Below, in pieces: positions 1-8,319 of a stretch of DNA of 11,762 nucleotides. The notes under the pieces were generated by a model. That model saw only the letters and a program-made list of their open reading frames with translations. It searched no databases and was not told the origin of the DNA. Location: NCBI GenBank assembly GCA_020851015.1, contig JADZDN010000032.1, positions 1 through 11,762 on the forward strand. Reading direction: 5' to 3'. The stretch comes from Alphaproteobacteria bacterium (lineage in GTDB: Bacteria; Pseudomonadota; Alphaproteobacteria; JAEULC01). How positions within the stretch are numbered: position 1 is the stretch's first letter; each line of letters begins with the position of its first letter. A program made the translations under genes and the position numbers.

Positions 1-21
1 GCCGAGGACAACAGCGAACAT
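1..21 (-). CDS. Start of an unidentified gene running off the left edge (partial)
   Basis: Only seven codons are visible, reading MFAVVLG from an ATG at 21-19 on the minus strand. The call rests on an excellent ribosome binding site, AAGAGGAGG, placed about five bases before the ATG, and on a possible promoter further upstream (136-163). Seven residues are not enough to name a product. The hydrophobic start could be a first beta strand or the beginning of a membrane segment. Confidence 0.5.
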
Positions 22-135
22 CGTAACCTCCTCTTGGGCACCGACCACTAGACCCGGCCGGCACGGGAAGTACGCGTTACGTCGTTGCATAACCCCAGGG
101 GGCCAGTGGCACGTGCGCGAGCGACTTGAATTCGT

Positions 136-163
136 CTAATACGCCGATCGCGCGCGATGTAAA
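136..163 (-). promoter_or_regulatory. Candidate promoter for the left-edge gene with an embedded palindrome
   Basis: On the minus strand TTTACA (163-158) and TATTAG (141-136) are separated by 16 bases, a fair sigma70-type match. The leader to the ATG at 21 would be about 110 bases. The spacer contains the perfect 12-base palindrome ATCGCGCGCGAT (147-158), which could be an operator but may also be chance in GC-rich DNA. I see nothing else clear in the rest of 22-244 apart from the hairpin at 205-229. Confidence 0.35.
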
Positions 164-204
164 GAGTTTTTTGGGTCAGCGGCAAAATTTTCCGGGCGCG
201 AGTC

Positions 205-229
205 GCGCGCGAGACTCCTTCTCGCGCGC
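205..229 (-). terminator. Strong hairpin just downstream of the RidA gene, possible terminator
   Basis: The arms 205-214 and 220-229 form a perfect 10-base-pair, almost all G+C stem around a five-base loop. It starts about 15 bases after the RidA stop codon on the minus strand. There is no clean T-tract directly after it (the run GGAAAATTTT follows more than ten bases later), so it may be a non-canonical or Rho-assisted terminator, or only an mRNA-stabilising hairpin. Confidence 0.4.
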
Positions 230-244
230 ATCGCGTCGTCGCGC

Positions 245-634
245 TCACGCCTTCGCGGCGTGCGCCTCGACCTCGATCAGGTACTGCGGCGCCGCGAGCG
301 CCGAGATGACGACGAGCGTCGACGCCGGCCGCGCGTCGCCCAGCGCCTTCGCGCGTGCCGCGCGCGAATCGCCCATGTCCTGCGCGCGCGTTAAGTATGT
401 GTTTACCTTCACGAGGTCCTCGGGCCCCATGCCCGCCGCCTTCAGGATGCCGAGAATGTTCTGCCACACGAGCTCGGCCTGGCGTTGGAACGTCTCGCCG
501 ACCTTGCCGTCCGGCGCGATGCCGACCTGGCCGGAGATGTAGAGCCAGCGCGCGTTGGCCGGCACCTCGATGCCGTGGCTGTAGGCGCCGATCGGCGCGG
601 CGACGCCGGAGGGGTTGTGGATGCGGTTTGGCAT
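245..634 (-). CDS. RidA (YjgF/YER057c/UK114) family protein lacking the canonical catalytic arginine
   Basis: This 129-residue cytoplasmic protein has the usual length and fold signature of the Rid family, whose archetype RidA hydrolyses reactive 2-aminoacrylate-type enamines/imines made by PLP enzymes. Visible family features are the start IHNPSGVAAPIGAYSHGIEV, the LYISGQVGIAPDG strand-turn (31-43), VKVNTYLT (76-82) and the end EVEAHAAK. The ATG at 634 follows GGGAGAG at good spacing. Archetypal RidA has PARS-T-V with an arginine (Arg105 in E. coli) that holds the substrate carboxylate. Here the segment reads RPASTLV (102-108), with no arginine at the equivalent place. It therefore probably belongs to a non-archetypal Rid subfamily, and imine deaminase activity should not be assumed. 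The gene is divergent from the cobalamin-binding protein with 78 bases between starts; a functional link is possible but unproven. Confidence 0.9.
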   Translation of the reverse strand: MPNRIHNPSGVAAPIGAYSHGIEVPANARWLYISGQVGIAPDGKVGETFQRQAELVWQNILGILKAAGMGPEDLVKVNTYLTRAQDMGDSRAARAKALGDARPASTLVVISALAAPQYLIEVEAHAAKA

Positions 635-653
635 GGACGATCTCTCCCGGGTA

Positions 654-681
654 TTGGCGGTGGTGCAAGGAGCGCTATTCT
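654..681 (+). promoter_or_regulatory. Weak candidate promoter for the cobalamin-binding protein
   Basis: TTGGCG (654-659) and TATTCT (676-681) are separated by 16 bases within the 78-base divergent spacer, giving a leader of about 25 bases to the ATG at 713. Both boxes are imperfect. On the minus strand the same segment offers TAGAAT (683-678) as a -10 box for the RidA gene, without a convincing -35 box. Confidence 0.28.
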
Positions 682-712
682 ATCGGCGGACGGACGGAGC
701 GCCAGAACCGCC

Positions 713-2470
713 ATGATCGACCGCAAGATACTGTTCCCCGAATCGGCTTTGCCCGATGCCGCCGCGCTGGTCGCGACCGGCAAGGCGCTGGCGAAGGACC
801 ACCGCGTCGGCTCCTGCCCCTTCCTCAAGGAGTACGGCGTCGCCAGCGAAACCGACTACAAGCGCCGCATGGCGGCGGACGGCACCGTGATGCTGCACGC
901 CCAGATCGGCTTCCGCGACATGGCTAAGAGCCGGCGCGCCTGGGCCGAGATTGCCGAGCGCGTGGCGAAGCACGGCCACCGCGTCCACCGCTACGGCATC
1001 TGCCTGGACCAGAACATGGGCTACCCCGCGGCCCGCCGCAAAGCCATGCCCAAGGGCACCGGCATGATCTTGAAGGGCGTCGAGGACTTCGTGGCGCTGA
1101 CCCAGGAGGCGCCGGTCGCGCCGCACTACGGCGACTTCATGCTGGGCCTGCCGGCGGCGGTGGAGAATGTCTGCGCCGCCCTGGCGGCCGGATCGACCTC
1201 GATCGGCAATCTCGGCCAGTATTTCACCTACCGCCTGCCGCTGTGGGACGACGAGGTGGCGACCACGTCAGCCACCGTCACCGCCCTGGCGCTGATCGCC
1301 GCCCAGCCGGTGGAGATGCTGGTGCACTCCAACCTCGACGACGGGTTCGTGGCGCTGTTCACCGACATGGCCTGCGCGCTGGGCGCGGTGCTGCTGGAAC
1401 GCGACATCGTCGAGGGGCTGATCGGCGCCCCGGTCACGCATTGCTACGGCCATACCTTCTCGGACCCGCTGACCAGGCTGGCCTTCCAGCGCGCGCTGGC
1501 CGAGGCCAACCCGACGCCCGGCAGCATGGTCTACGGCAACACCGTCAGCTATCGCGACGAGGAGAGCGTGAGCTACGCCGGTCTCGCGTCGTACCTGATG
1601 GCCGACATCGTGGGCCAGCGCACGCGCCCCACCGGCCACGCCATCAACCCGGTGCCGGTGACCGAGACCAAGCGCATCCCCGACATCGACGAGATCGTCG
1701 ATGCCCAGCTCTTCGCCAACCGCCTGGTCGAGCGCAGCCAGGGCTGGATGGCGATGTTCGACCTGGCCGAGGCCGACCGCATCGGCCAGGAGATCGTGGC
1801 CGGCGGCCGGCGCTTCCACGCCCGGGTGCGCCAGGGCCTCACCGAGGTCGGCGTCGATCTGCAGAACCCGCTTGAGTTCCTCCTGGCGCTGCGGCGGATC
1901 GGCCCCAAGCGCCTGGAGGAATGGTGGGGTCCGGGCGCCGAAGCGCGCGAGCGTCCGCGCGGGCGGCGGCCGGTCGTGCCCGCGACCACGCTGGTCGAAC
2001 TGGAAACTCAGGCCAACGCGATCGCCGCCGGCATCGCGCCCGGCCAGCGCGAGGCATTGCGCAAGGCGGGACTCAAGGCCTGCGTCGCCACCAGCGACGT
2101 GCACGAGTACGGCAAGATCCTGCTGGAATCGGCCCTGAAGCCGATGGGCGTCGCGGTGGTCGACGCCGGCATCAACGCCGACCCCGCCGCCGTCGTCGCC
2201 GCCGCGAAGACGGGCGGCGCCGACTGCATCGCGGTCAGCACCTTCAACGGCTTTGCGCTGGAATACGTGACCATGCTGCAGAAGGAGATGGCGCGGGCCG
2301 GGCTGGACATCCCGGTCTTCGTGGGCGGCCGCCTCAACCAGGTGCCCGATGGCAGCAACACCAGCCTGCCCGTTGACGTCGGGGCCGAGCTGGCGGAGCG
2401 CGGCGCCGTGGTCTGCCGGCGCATCGAGGACATGCTGGACGGGCTGGGACGGCTGACCGCCCGCGCCTGA
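713..2470 (+). CDS. Cobalamin (B12)-binding protein, large mutase-like, substrate unknown
   Basis: The protein has 585 residues. Its C-terminal part (about 455-580) is a B12-binding Rossmann domain. It contains the Asp-x-His-x-x-Gly motif as DVHEYGK (D462, H464, G467; H464 would be the lower cobalt ligand), then the strand VAVVDAGIN, the IAVSTFNG stretch around residue 510 and VFVGGRLN (536-542), as in methylmalonyl-CoA mutase and glutamate mutase. Residues 1 to about 400 have the length and alternating pattern expected of a barrel catalytic region, with conserved-looking stretches such as TSIGNLGQYFTYRLP, YGNTVSYRDEE and GHAINPVPVTETKRIP. I do not recognise a named enzyme. An isomerase or mutase acting on a small carboxylate or CoA ester is an inference. 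The ATG at 713 is preferred to an in-frame one at 485, which would lie inside the opposite RidA gene. The ribosome binding site is weak. Confidence 0.8.
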   Translation: MIDRKILFPESALPDAAALVATGKALAKDHRVGSCPFLKEYGVASETDYKRRMAADGTVMLHAQIGFRDMAKSRRAWAEIAERVAKHGHRVHRYGICLDQNMGYPAARRKAMPKGTGMILKGVEDFVALTQEAPVAPHYGDFMLGLPAAVENVCAALAAGSTSIGNLGQYFTYRLPLWDDEVATTSATVTALALIAAQPVEMLVHSNLDDGFVALFTDMACALGAVLLERDIVEGLIGAPVTHCYGHTFSDPLTRLAFQRALAEANPTPGSMVYGNTVSYRDEESVSYAGLASYLMADIVGQRTRPTGHAINPVPVTETKRIPDIDEIVDAQLFANRLVERSQGWMAMFDLAEADRIGQEIVAGGRRFHARVRQGLTEVGVDLQNPLEFLLALRRIGPKRLEEWWGPGAEARERPRGRRPVVPATTLVELETQANAIAAGIAPGQREALRKAGLKACVATSDVHEYGKILLESALKPMGVAVVDAGINADPAAVVAAAKTGGADCIAVSTFNGFALEYVTMLQKEMARAGLDIPVFVGGRLNQVPDGSNTSLPVDVGAELAERGAVVCRRIEDMLDGLGRLTARA

Positions 2471-2513
2471 CGTTCGCCTATTGCGGGCTGAATCGACGCA
2501 TTATTCCCTGTCG

Positions 2514-2547
2514 TTAACCAATCGTTATCGGTGGCCTGCGATTTAAT
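2514..2547 (+). promoter_or_regulatory. CtrA-like box with -10 element upstream of the histidine kinase
   Basis: TTAA (2514-2517), a seven-base spacer and TTAT (2525-2528) match the alphaproteobacterial CtrA consensus TTAA-N7-TTAA at seven of eight positions. TTTAAT (2542-2547) lies 13 bases downstream and matches the -10 consensus at five of six. There is no -35 match; the pair overlaps the -35 position, as in many Caulobacter CtrA-activated promoters. Transcription would start near 2554, about 38 bases before the ATG. Binding is an inference. Confidence 0.45.
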
Positions 2548-2591
2548 AGGCGTGCCTCCATCGCAGCCAACGGCGCGAAAGGCCTCCGACG

Positions 2592-4472
<1,881 letters not shown>

Positions 4473-4484
4473 CGGTTCGCCCGC

Positions 4485-4967
4485 TCAGCGGTAGTTGATC
4501 TTCTCGACCTCGAGCTCCAGGTCGCCGGCCGGACGTTTCCAGACCACCGTGTCGCCGACCTTGGCGCCCAGCAGGCTCTTGGCCAGCGGCGACAGCCACG
4601 AGATGCGGCCCTTGGCGGCATCTGCCTCGTCCTCGCCGACGATCGCGAACCTGTGCTTCTTGTCGTTCTCGTCGAGCACGTCGACCGTCGCCCCGAACTG
4701 CACCTCGTCGGCCTTCTGCTTGCGCGGATCGAGTACGATCGCCTTGGCGACCCGGCTTTCGAGCCAGGGTATGTCGCGCTCGAGCTCGGGCCGCAGGGCC
4801 GGCGCATTGTCGCCCAGTTCCCGCTTTTCCTTGATCAGCGCCAGCAGGCGCTCCTTCAGCGCCGCCAAACCTTTCGGCGTGATGTAGTTGGGCTGGCCGC
4901 TGTCCGGGCGGTCCGGAAGCTGGTCGGCATAGACGTCGTCCTGTTCCTTGACGAAAGCGCGGCTCAT
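4485..4967 (-). CDS. GreA/GreB-family transcription elongation factor with a short coiled coil
   Basis: The 160-residue protein has an FKBP-like C-terminal domain (about 88-158) with VQFGATVDV, HRFAIVGEDEAD, ISWLSPLAKSLLGAKVGD and PAGDLELEVEKI, the Gre/Rnk signature that contacts RNA polymerase. Gre factors insert a coiled coil into the polymerase secondary channel, where two tip acidic residues (Asp41 and Glu44 of E. coli GreA) trigger cleavage of backtracked RNA. Here the coil (about 30-80) is some 20 residues shorter than in E. coli GreA. The tip reads GDNAPAL instead of GDLKENAEY, so the aspartate is kept (D53) but the glutamate position is proline. The N-terminal MSRAFVKE and YITPKGL resemble the short GreA/GreB-like proteins common in Proteobacteria. 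Transcript cleavage is therefore doubtful, and a modulatory role like that of Rnk is possible. The ATG at 4967 follows GGAGG at seven bases. The gene ends 12 bases from the convergent kinase, with no terminator visible between them. Confidence 0.88.
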   Translation of the reverse strand: MSRAFVKEQDDVYADQLPDRPDSGQPNYITPKGLAALKERLLALIKEKRELGDNAPALRPELERDIPWLESRVAKAIVLDPRKQKADEVQFGATVDVLDENDKKHRFAIVGEDEADAAKGRISWLSPLAKSLLGAKVGDTVVWKRPAGDLELEVEKINYR

Positions 4968-5410
4968 CGTGTTTGCCTCCCTCCCCGGCGGGCCGCTCCG
5001 CCGGGATGGGCGAAGCGGCAATGGTGCGTCAGGCGGCCTGCATCGGCATGCACGGCAGGCGCCGGGACCGGCCGTGGTCCGCCGCAAGGTTGGCCTGGGG
5101 CAAGTTGTGTCGGCTGACCGTCATGGCTTAACGATTCCGGCTGGCTCGCGGACACGGTTCGATCACGATCCTACATAATATATAGTGCTGGGTCGACCCG
5201 ACCGGCGCTACCCGGCAGGCAGCCGGCCGGCGGCAAGGCGGTAGTGCGCCGTCGTCACACCCCGTGTGATGGCTGCCACAGCAGTCCAGTGACCTTGGCC
5301 ACAGCAGGCCGCCGCGGTCTATGCGAGCGTGGCGACAGGCTAGAGCGTATGACGTAGCATATGCCCCTGCGGCAAACGCCGATGGGCATTCGAGAGAGCA
5401 GAGGTGCCCC
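4968..5410. promoter_or_regulatory. Divergent intergenic region with several symmetric elements
   Basis: This 443-base gap lies between two divergent genes and contains no credible coding region. It holds an AT-rich box CATAATATATA (5173-5183) in otherwise GC-rich DNA, the likeliest promoter core for one or both directions. It also holds the perfect palindrome GGGTCGACCC (5190-5199), the inverted repeat TCACAC-CCC-GTGTGA (5255-5269), and a direct repeat GCCACAGCAG at 5275-5284 and 5298-5307. The repeat has a 23-base period, close to two helical turns. The arrangement looks like a regulated promoter region. No specific regulator is recognised. Confidence 0.45.
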
Positions 5411-7459
5411 ATGTCCAACGCGCGAATTCCCTACCTGATGGGCGGTGTCCTGGTTGCCGGCTTCGCGGCCCTGTCGATCCTGTCCTACAATTCCCTACGC
5501 ACCGACGTTAACCGGACGTCGGAGATCATGTTCTTCTCGGTGATCAAGGACAGTACCGACAAGAACGTGCTGTCGGCGTACCTCGACCGCTATCCCGACG
5601 GCATGTTCGTCCCGGCCGTGAAGGCGCGGATGGACGAGCTGGCCAAGGGCGGCGGCACGGCGGTGGCCGCGGCCGGCGGCTCCATCGCGGCGCAAATCGC
5701 CGCGCTGCAGGCGCAGCAGCAGGCCGCCGACGAGGCGTCCAAGCAGCAAGCCGAGCGAGCCGCTCAACAGGCTGCCGAAGCCGCGGAGACCGCGAAGGCG
5801 AGGGCGCAGGCCGAGGCGGACAAGATCCTGGCGGATGCCCGCGCGGAAGCCACCAAGCAGGCCGAAATGGCCAAGGCGGAAGCCGCCAAGCAGACCGAAC
5901 TCGCCAAGGCCGAGGCGGCCAAGGCGACCGAGATGGCCAAGGCCGAACAGGCCAAGGTCGAGCAGGCGCGCATGGAAGCCGCCAAACAGGCCGAACTCGC
6001 CAAGGCCGAGGCCGCGCGGGTCGCCGAGCAGGCCAAGGCCGACCAGGCCCGGATCGAGCAGGCCAAGGCGGAGGCCGCCAAGCAGGCCGAAATCGCGAAG
6101 GCCGAAACCGCCCGGGCCGCCGAGCAGGCCCGGATCGAACAGGCCAAGATCGAGCAGGCCAAGGCCGAAGCCGCCAAGGCTGCCGAGCAGGCGAAGCTCG
6201 CCGCCGCCAGGGCACAGCCGGCCCCGGCGGCCACGCAGCAGGCGGCGCGCCCCGCCCCGGCCCCAGCGCCGGCCGTCGCGGCCGCGGCCCCGATGCCGAT
6301 CCCGGCGCCAGGCACCTCGTCCTTCGTCATCATCAGCTCGACCGCCGATGGCATGAAGAAGGGCGACCGTGTCGCCGCCAGCCAGGCGCTCGCCGTGCCG
6401 TCGGGCACCCGGGTCGTGCTGATGGATGCCAGCGGCAAGGTGATGACCGTGCGCGGCCCGTTCAATGGCGTTCTGGGAAGCTCCGAGCCGATGGCGCCCG
6501 CGCCGAAGGCGACCGGCGCCTTCCGCAGCATCAGCGACGCCGCCGGGCTGATCGAGCGCCTGGGCGATGCGCTGCGCTCGGAGAGCGAGGCTCCGCGCCG
6601 GATCGGCGCCTTCCGCGGCGTCGGCGCGTCGGGCCTTGGCCTGGGCGCCACGCCGGCCGACCCCTGGGCGATCGACGTCAGCGCGGCGGGTCACTGGTGC
6701 GTCGCGGCCGACCGGTCGGTGACGCTGAGCCGCGGCGGCCTGACCGGGTTCGACAGCATCACCCTCGAGACCAAGCCCAGCGGCGCCAAGATGGACATAC
6801 CGTGGCCGAAGGCGCAGGCGTCGCTGCAGTGGCCGGCCAGCGTACCGGTCAAGAACGGCACCACCTATGAGCTGCGCATGGGCGCGACGACCACCTCCAT
6901 CGCCGTCCACATGATGGACCAGAAGGGCTTGACCTCGGGACAGGTGGCGCTGTGGATGGCCGAGCAAGGCTGCCAGCGCCAGGCCTCGGCGATGATCGAC
7001 AGCCTGGAGCGCGGCCTGGCCGGCAAGCTGTTCGATCTCGAGGTCGCGGGCGACGGCCGCGGCTCGGCCGACTACAAGGTGGGCGAGGAGCTGAAGCTGT
7101 CGGTGCGCGCCAGCCGCGAGGCCTATGTCTACTGCTTCTACCGCGACGTGGCCGGCGAAGTGACGAAGATCTTCCCCAGCCAGTTCGACCGCTCCGCGCA
7201 GGTCGGCGGCGGCGGCGCGCAGTCGATCCCCTCGCCCGCCTGGGAGGCACCGATGCAGCTGACCGGCCCAGCGGGCACGTCCGAGGTGCAATGCTTCGCG
7301 GTCGACCGCGATGCGACCAAGGACCTTCCGGCGGAGATCGGCAAGCCCGGCTTCGCGGTCCTGCCGACCAAGATGGCCAGCACCTTGATGGACGTGTTCA
7401 AGCGCGTGCCCGACGGCAACCTGGCAACCGCCTCGCTGCCGATCACGGTGAAGGAGTAA
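5411..7459 (+). CDS. Inner-membrane-anchored coiled-coil protein with C-terminal DUF4384 domain
   Basis: The protein has 682 residues. An N-terminal signal anchor (about 8-26) puts the rest in the periplasm. Residues 52-77 (VLSAYLDRYPDG...) resemble a short TPR-like helix pair. Residues 91-267 form an Ala/Lys/Glu/Gln-rich region with no proline or glycine, clearly an extended helix like that of TolA. A Pro/Ala linker (268-303) follows. Residues 304-355 (KKGDRVAASQALAVPSGTRV, then MTVRGPF) look like a FecR-type beta domain, a weak match. Residues 415-525 are an unassigned domain with three cysteines (430, 521 and, further on, 575). Residues 543-632 (YKVGEELKLSVRASREAYVY, IFPSQFD, LTGPAG) fit DUF4384, a domain often found with caspase-like and FecR proteins. 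The ATG at 5411 follows AGAGG at six bases; an in-frame ATG at 5321 has no such site and would add a hydrophilic leader before the anchor. First gene of a probable operon. Confidence 0.82.
   Translation: MSNARIPYLMGGVLVAGFAALSILSYNSLRTDVNRTSEIMFFSVIKDSTDKNVLSAYLDRYPDGMFVPAVKARMDELAKGGGTAVAAAGGSIAAQIAALQAQQQAADEASKQQAERAAQQAAEAAETAKARAQAEADKILADARAEATKQAEMAKAEAAKQTELAKAEAAKATEMAKAEQAKVEQARMEAAKQAELAKAEAARVAEQAKADQARIEQAKAEAAKQAEIAKAETARAAEQARIEQAKIEQAKAEAAKAAEQAKLAAARAQPAPAATQQAARPAPAPAPAVAAAAPMPIPAPGTSSFVIISSTADGMKKGDRVAASQALAVPSGTRVVLMDASGKVMTVRGPFNGVLGSSEPMAPAPKATGAFRSISDAAGLIERLGDALRSESEAPRRIGAFRGVGASGLGLGATPADPWAIDVSAAGHWCVAADRSVTLSRGGLTGFDSITLETKPSGAKMDIPWPKAQASLQWPASVPVKNGTTYELRMGATTTSIAVHMMDQKGLTSGQVALWMAEQGCQRQASAMIDSLERGLAGKLFDLEVAGDGRGSADYKVGEELKLSVRASREAYVYCFYRDVAGEVTKIFPSQFDRSAQVGGGGAQSIPSPAWEAPMQLTGPAGTSEVQCFAVDRDATKDLPAEIGKPGFAVLPTKMASTLMDVFKRVPDGNLATASLPITVKE
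5681..6211 (+). repeat. Degenerate repeats encoding the Ala/Lys/Glu coiled coil
   Basis: This stretch codes for residues 91-267 of the DUF4384 protein. It is built from many imperfect copies of short units such as AKAEAAKQAE and AEQAKIEQAK, with GCCAAG and GAG(A)CAGGCC-type DNA words recurring. Such low-complexity repeats can vary in number between strains and so change the length of the rod. Confidence 0.7.
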
Positions 7460-7512
7460 CGGCCGGGGGGCCGTGCCCCCCGCGCCCGACAACGATCCAG
7501 GGAGTGAAGACC

Positions 7513-8172
7513 ATGCGCAATCTGAAGACCACCTTCTCCATCCTCTCGCTCGCCGGCGCCGTCGGCCTGGCGATCGCCGGCACGGCGGGCGCCACCGAAC
7601 TGCAGGTGCTGCAGGGAACGCCGTCGGCGCAACAGCTCGAAGACGCGCTCGCGCCCAAGGCGGCGGCTTCGACCGTGCGGTTCCGCGGCATCACGCTGGG
7701 CAACCAGGCGCCGAAGGCCCCGTCCCCGGCGACCCCCGCCGCGGCGCCCGCCGTCGCCGCCCCGGCCGCCCCGTCGACGCCGACGAAGGTTGCGGCGCCC
7801 GCGGGCGAGGCCAAGCCGGTCCAGGCCGTCTCGGCCGTCGCGGTCAACATCATGTTCGACTTCAACTCCGACCGACTGTCGCCGCAGGGGCGCGAGATCC
7901 TGGACAATCTGGGCCGGGCGCTGAGTTCCGAACGCCTGCGCGGCAGCCGCTTCATGCTCGAGGGCCACACCGACAGCAAGGGTTCGGCCGACTACAACCA
8001 GGCCCTGTCGGAGCGTCGCGCGCTGTCGGCCAAGGCCTACCTGGTCACCGCGCACAAGATCGACGCGGTCCGGCTGCAGACCGTGGGCAAGGGCAAGAGC
8101 GAGCCGCTTGACCCGGCCAATCCGGAGCGCGACATCAACCGGCGGGTGCAGATCATGAACCTGGGATCGTAA
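7513..8172 (+). CDS. Exported OmpA-family protein (peptidoglycan-binding C-terminal domain)
   Basis: The protein has 219 residues. It begins with a clear signal peptide (basic MRNLK, hydrophobic core, cleavage probably after TAGA at residue 27). A short N-terminal part ends in VRFRGITLG (55-63), a small motif I have seen before in OmpA-domain proteins. A Pro/Ala linker follows (about 66-105). The OmpA C-terminal domain (about 110-219) has IMFDFNSDRLSPQG, LEGHTDSKGSADYNQALSERRA and VGKGKSEPLDPAN...NRRVQI. D154 and R169 occupy the positions that bind diaminopimelate in peptidoglycan. There is no beta-barrel and no lipobox, so it is probably a soluble periplasmic wall-binding protein. The ATG follows AGGGAG at about eight bases, and the gene starts 53 bases after the DUF4384 gene, so the two are very likely co-transcribed and may act together at the cell wall. 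Confidence 0.9.
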   Translation: MRNLKTTFSILSLAGAVGLAIAGTAGATELQVLQGTPSAQQLEDALAPKAAASTVRFRGITLGNQAPKAPSPATPAAAPAVAAPAAPSTPTKVAAPAGEAKPVQAVSAVAVNIMFDFNSDRLSPQGREILDNLGRALSSERLRGSRFMLEGHTDSKGSADYNQALSERRALSAKAYLVTAHKIDAVRLQTVGKGKSEPLDPANPERDINRRVQIMNLGS

Positions 8173-8192
8173 CCGCGACGGCGGGCGATCCG

Positions 8193-8300
8193 CTGGTACC
8201 GACTTTCGCGGCTCGTGAGTAGCGAAAGTCGGTACCGACTCAAAAAGCTTGTACCCGCGCGCGGGCTTCGCGCCCGTGGCGCGAAACTCGGAGCGCGGGT
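8193..8300. repeat. Nested palindromes between the OmpA and cyclase genes
   Basis: GGTACCGACTTTCGC (8195-8209) and its exact complement (8222-8236) form a 15-base-pair stem around a 12-base loop. The right arm overlaps AGTCGGTACCGACT (8227-8240), a perfect 14-base palindrome, so GGTACCGACT also occurs twice in direct orientation, 36 bases apart. A second structure follows: ACCCGCGC (8253-8260) pairs with GCGCGGGT (8293-8300), and inside it CGGGC-TTCGC-GCCCG (8262-8276) forms a small hairpin. There is no U-tract on either strand. It could be a REP-like element, a processing or attenuation structure within the operon, or an operator for the cyclase. The remaining bases of 8173-8319 hold only the cyclase ribosome binding site (AAGGGGGGG, 8301-8309). 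Confidence 0.75.
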
Positions 8301-8319
8301 AAGGGGGGGCTGAACGGAA

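Noticed and set aside
485..712. N-terminal extension of the cobalamin protein
   Set aside because: It overlaps the RidA gene on the other strand and gives an unrelated sequence; MIDRKILFPES at 713 is a natural start.
4968..5087. N-terminal extension of the GreA/GreB-like protein on the minus strand
   Set aside because: The extension is Arg/Pro/Cys-rich and unlike the family, and GGAGG precedes the ATG at 4967.
5255..5269. Possible CRP (cAMP receptor protein) site
   Set aside because: The canonical site is TGTGA-N6-TCACA; here the half-sites are in the inverse order with a three-base spacer, so it is listed only as a palindrome.
5321..5410. Upstream in-frame ATG for the DUF4384 protein
   Set aside because: It would place 30 polar residues before the signal anchor and has no ribosome binding site, whereas the ATG at 5411 has AGAGG at six bases.
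5495..7492. Minus-strand open frame of 665 codons opposite the DUF4384 gene
   Set aside because: The translation is low-complexity Gly/Arg/Leu/His with no domain, and the plus strand has a clear anchor, rod and DUF4384.
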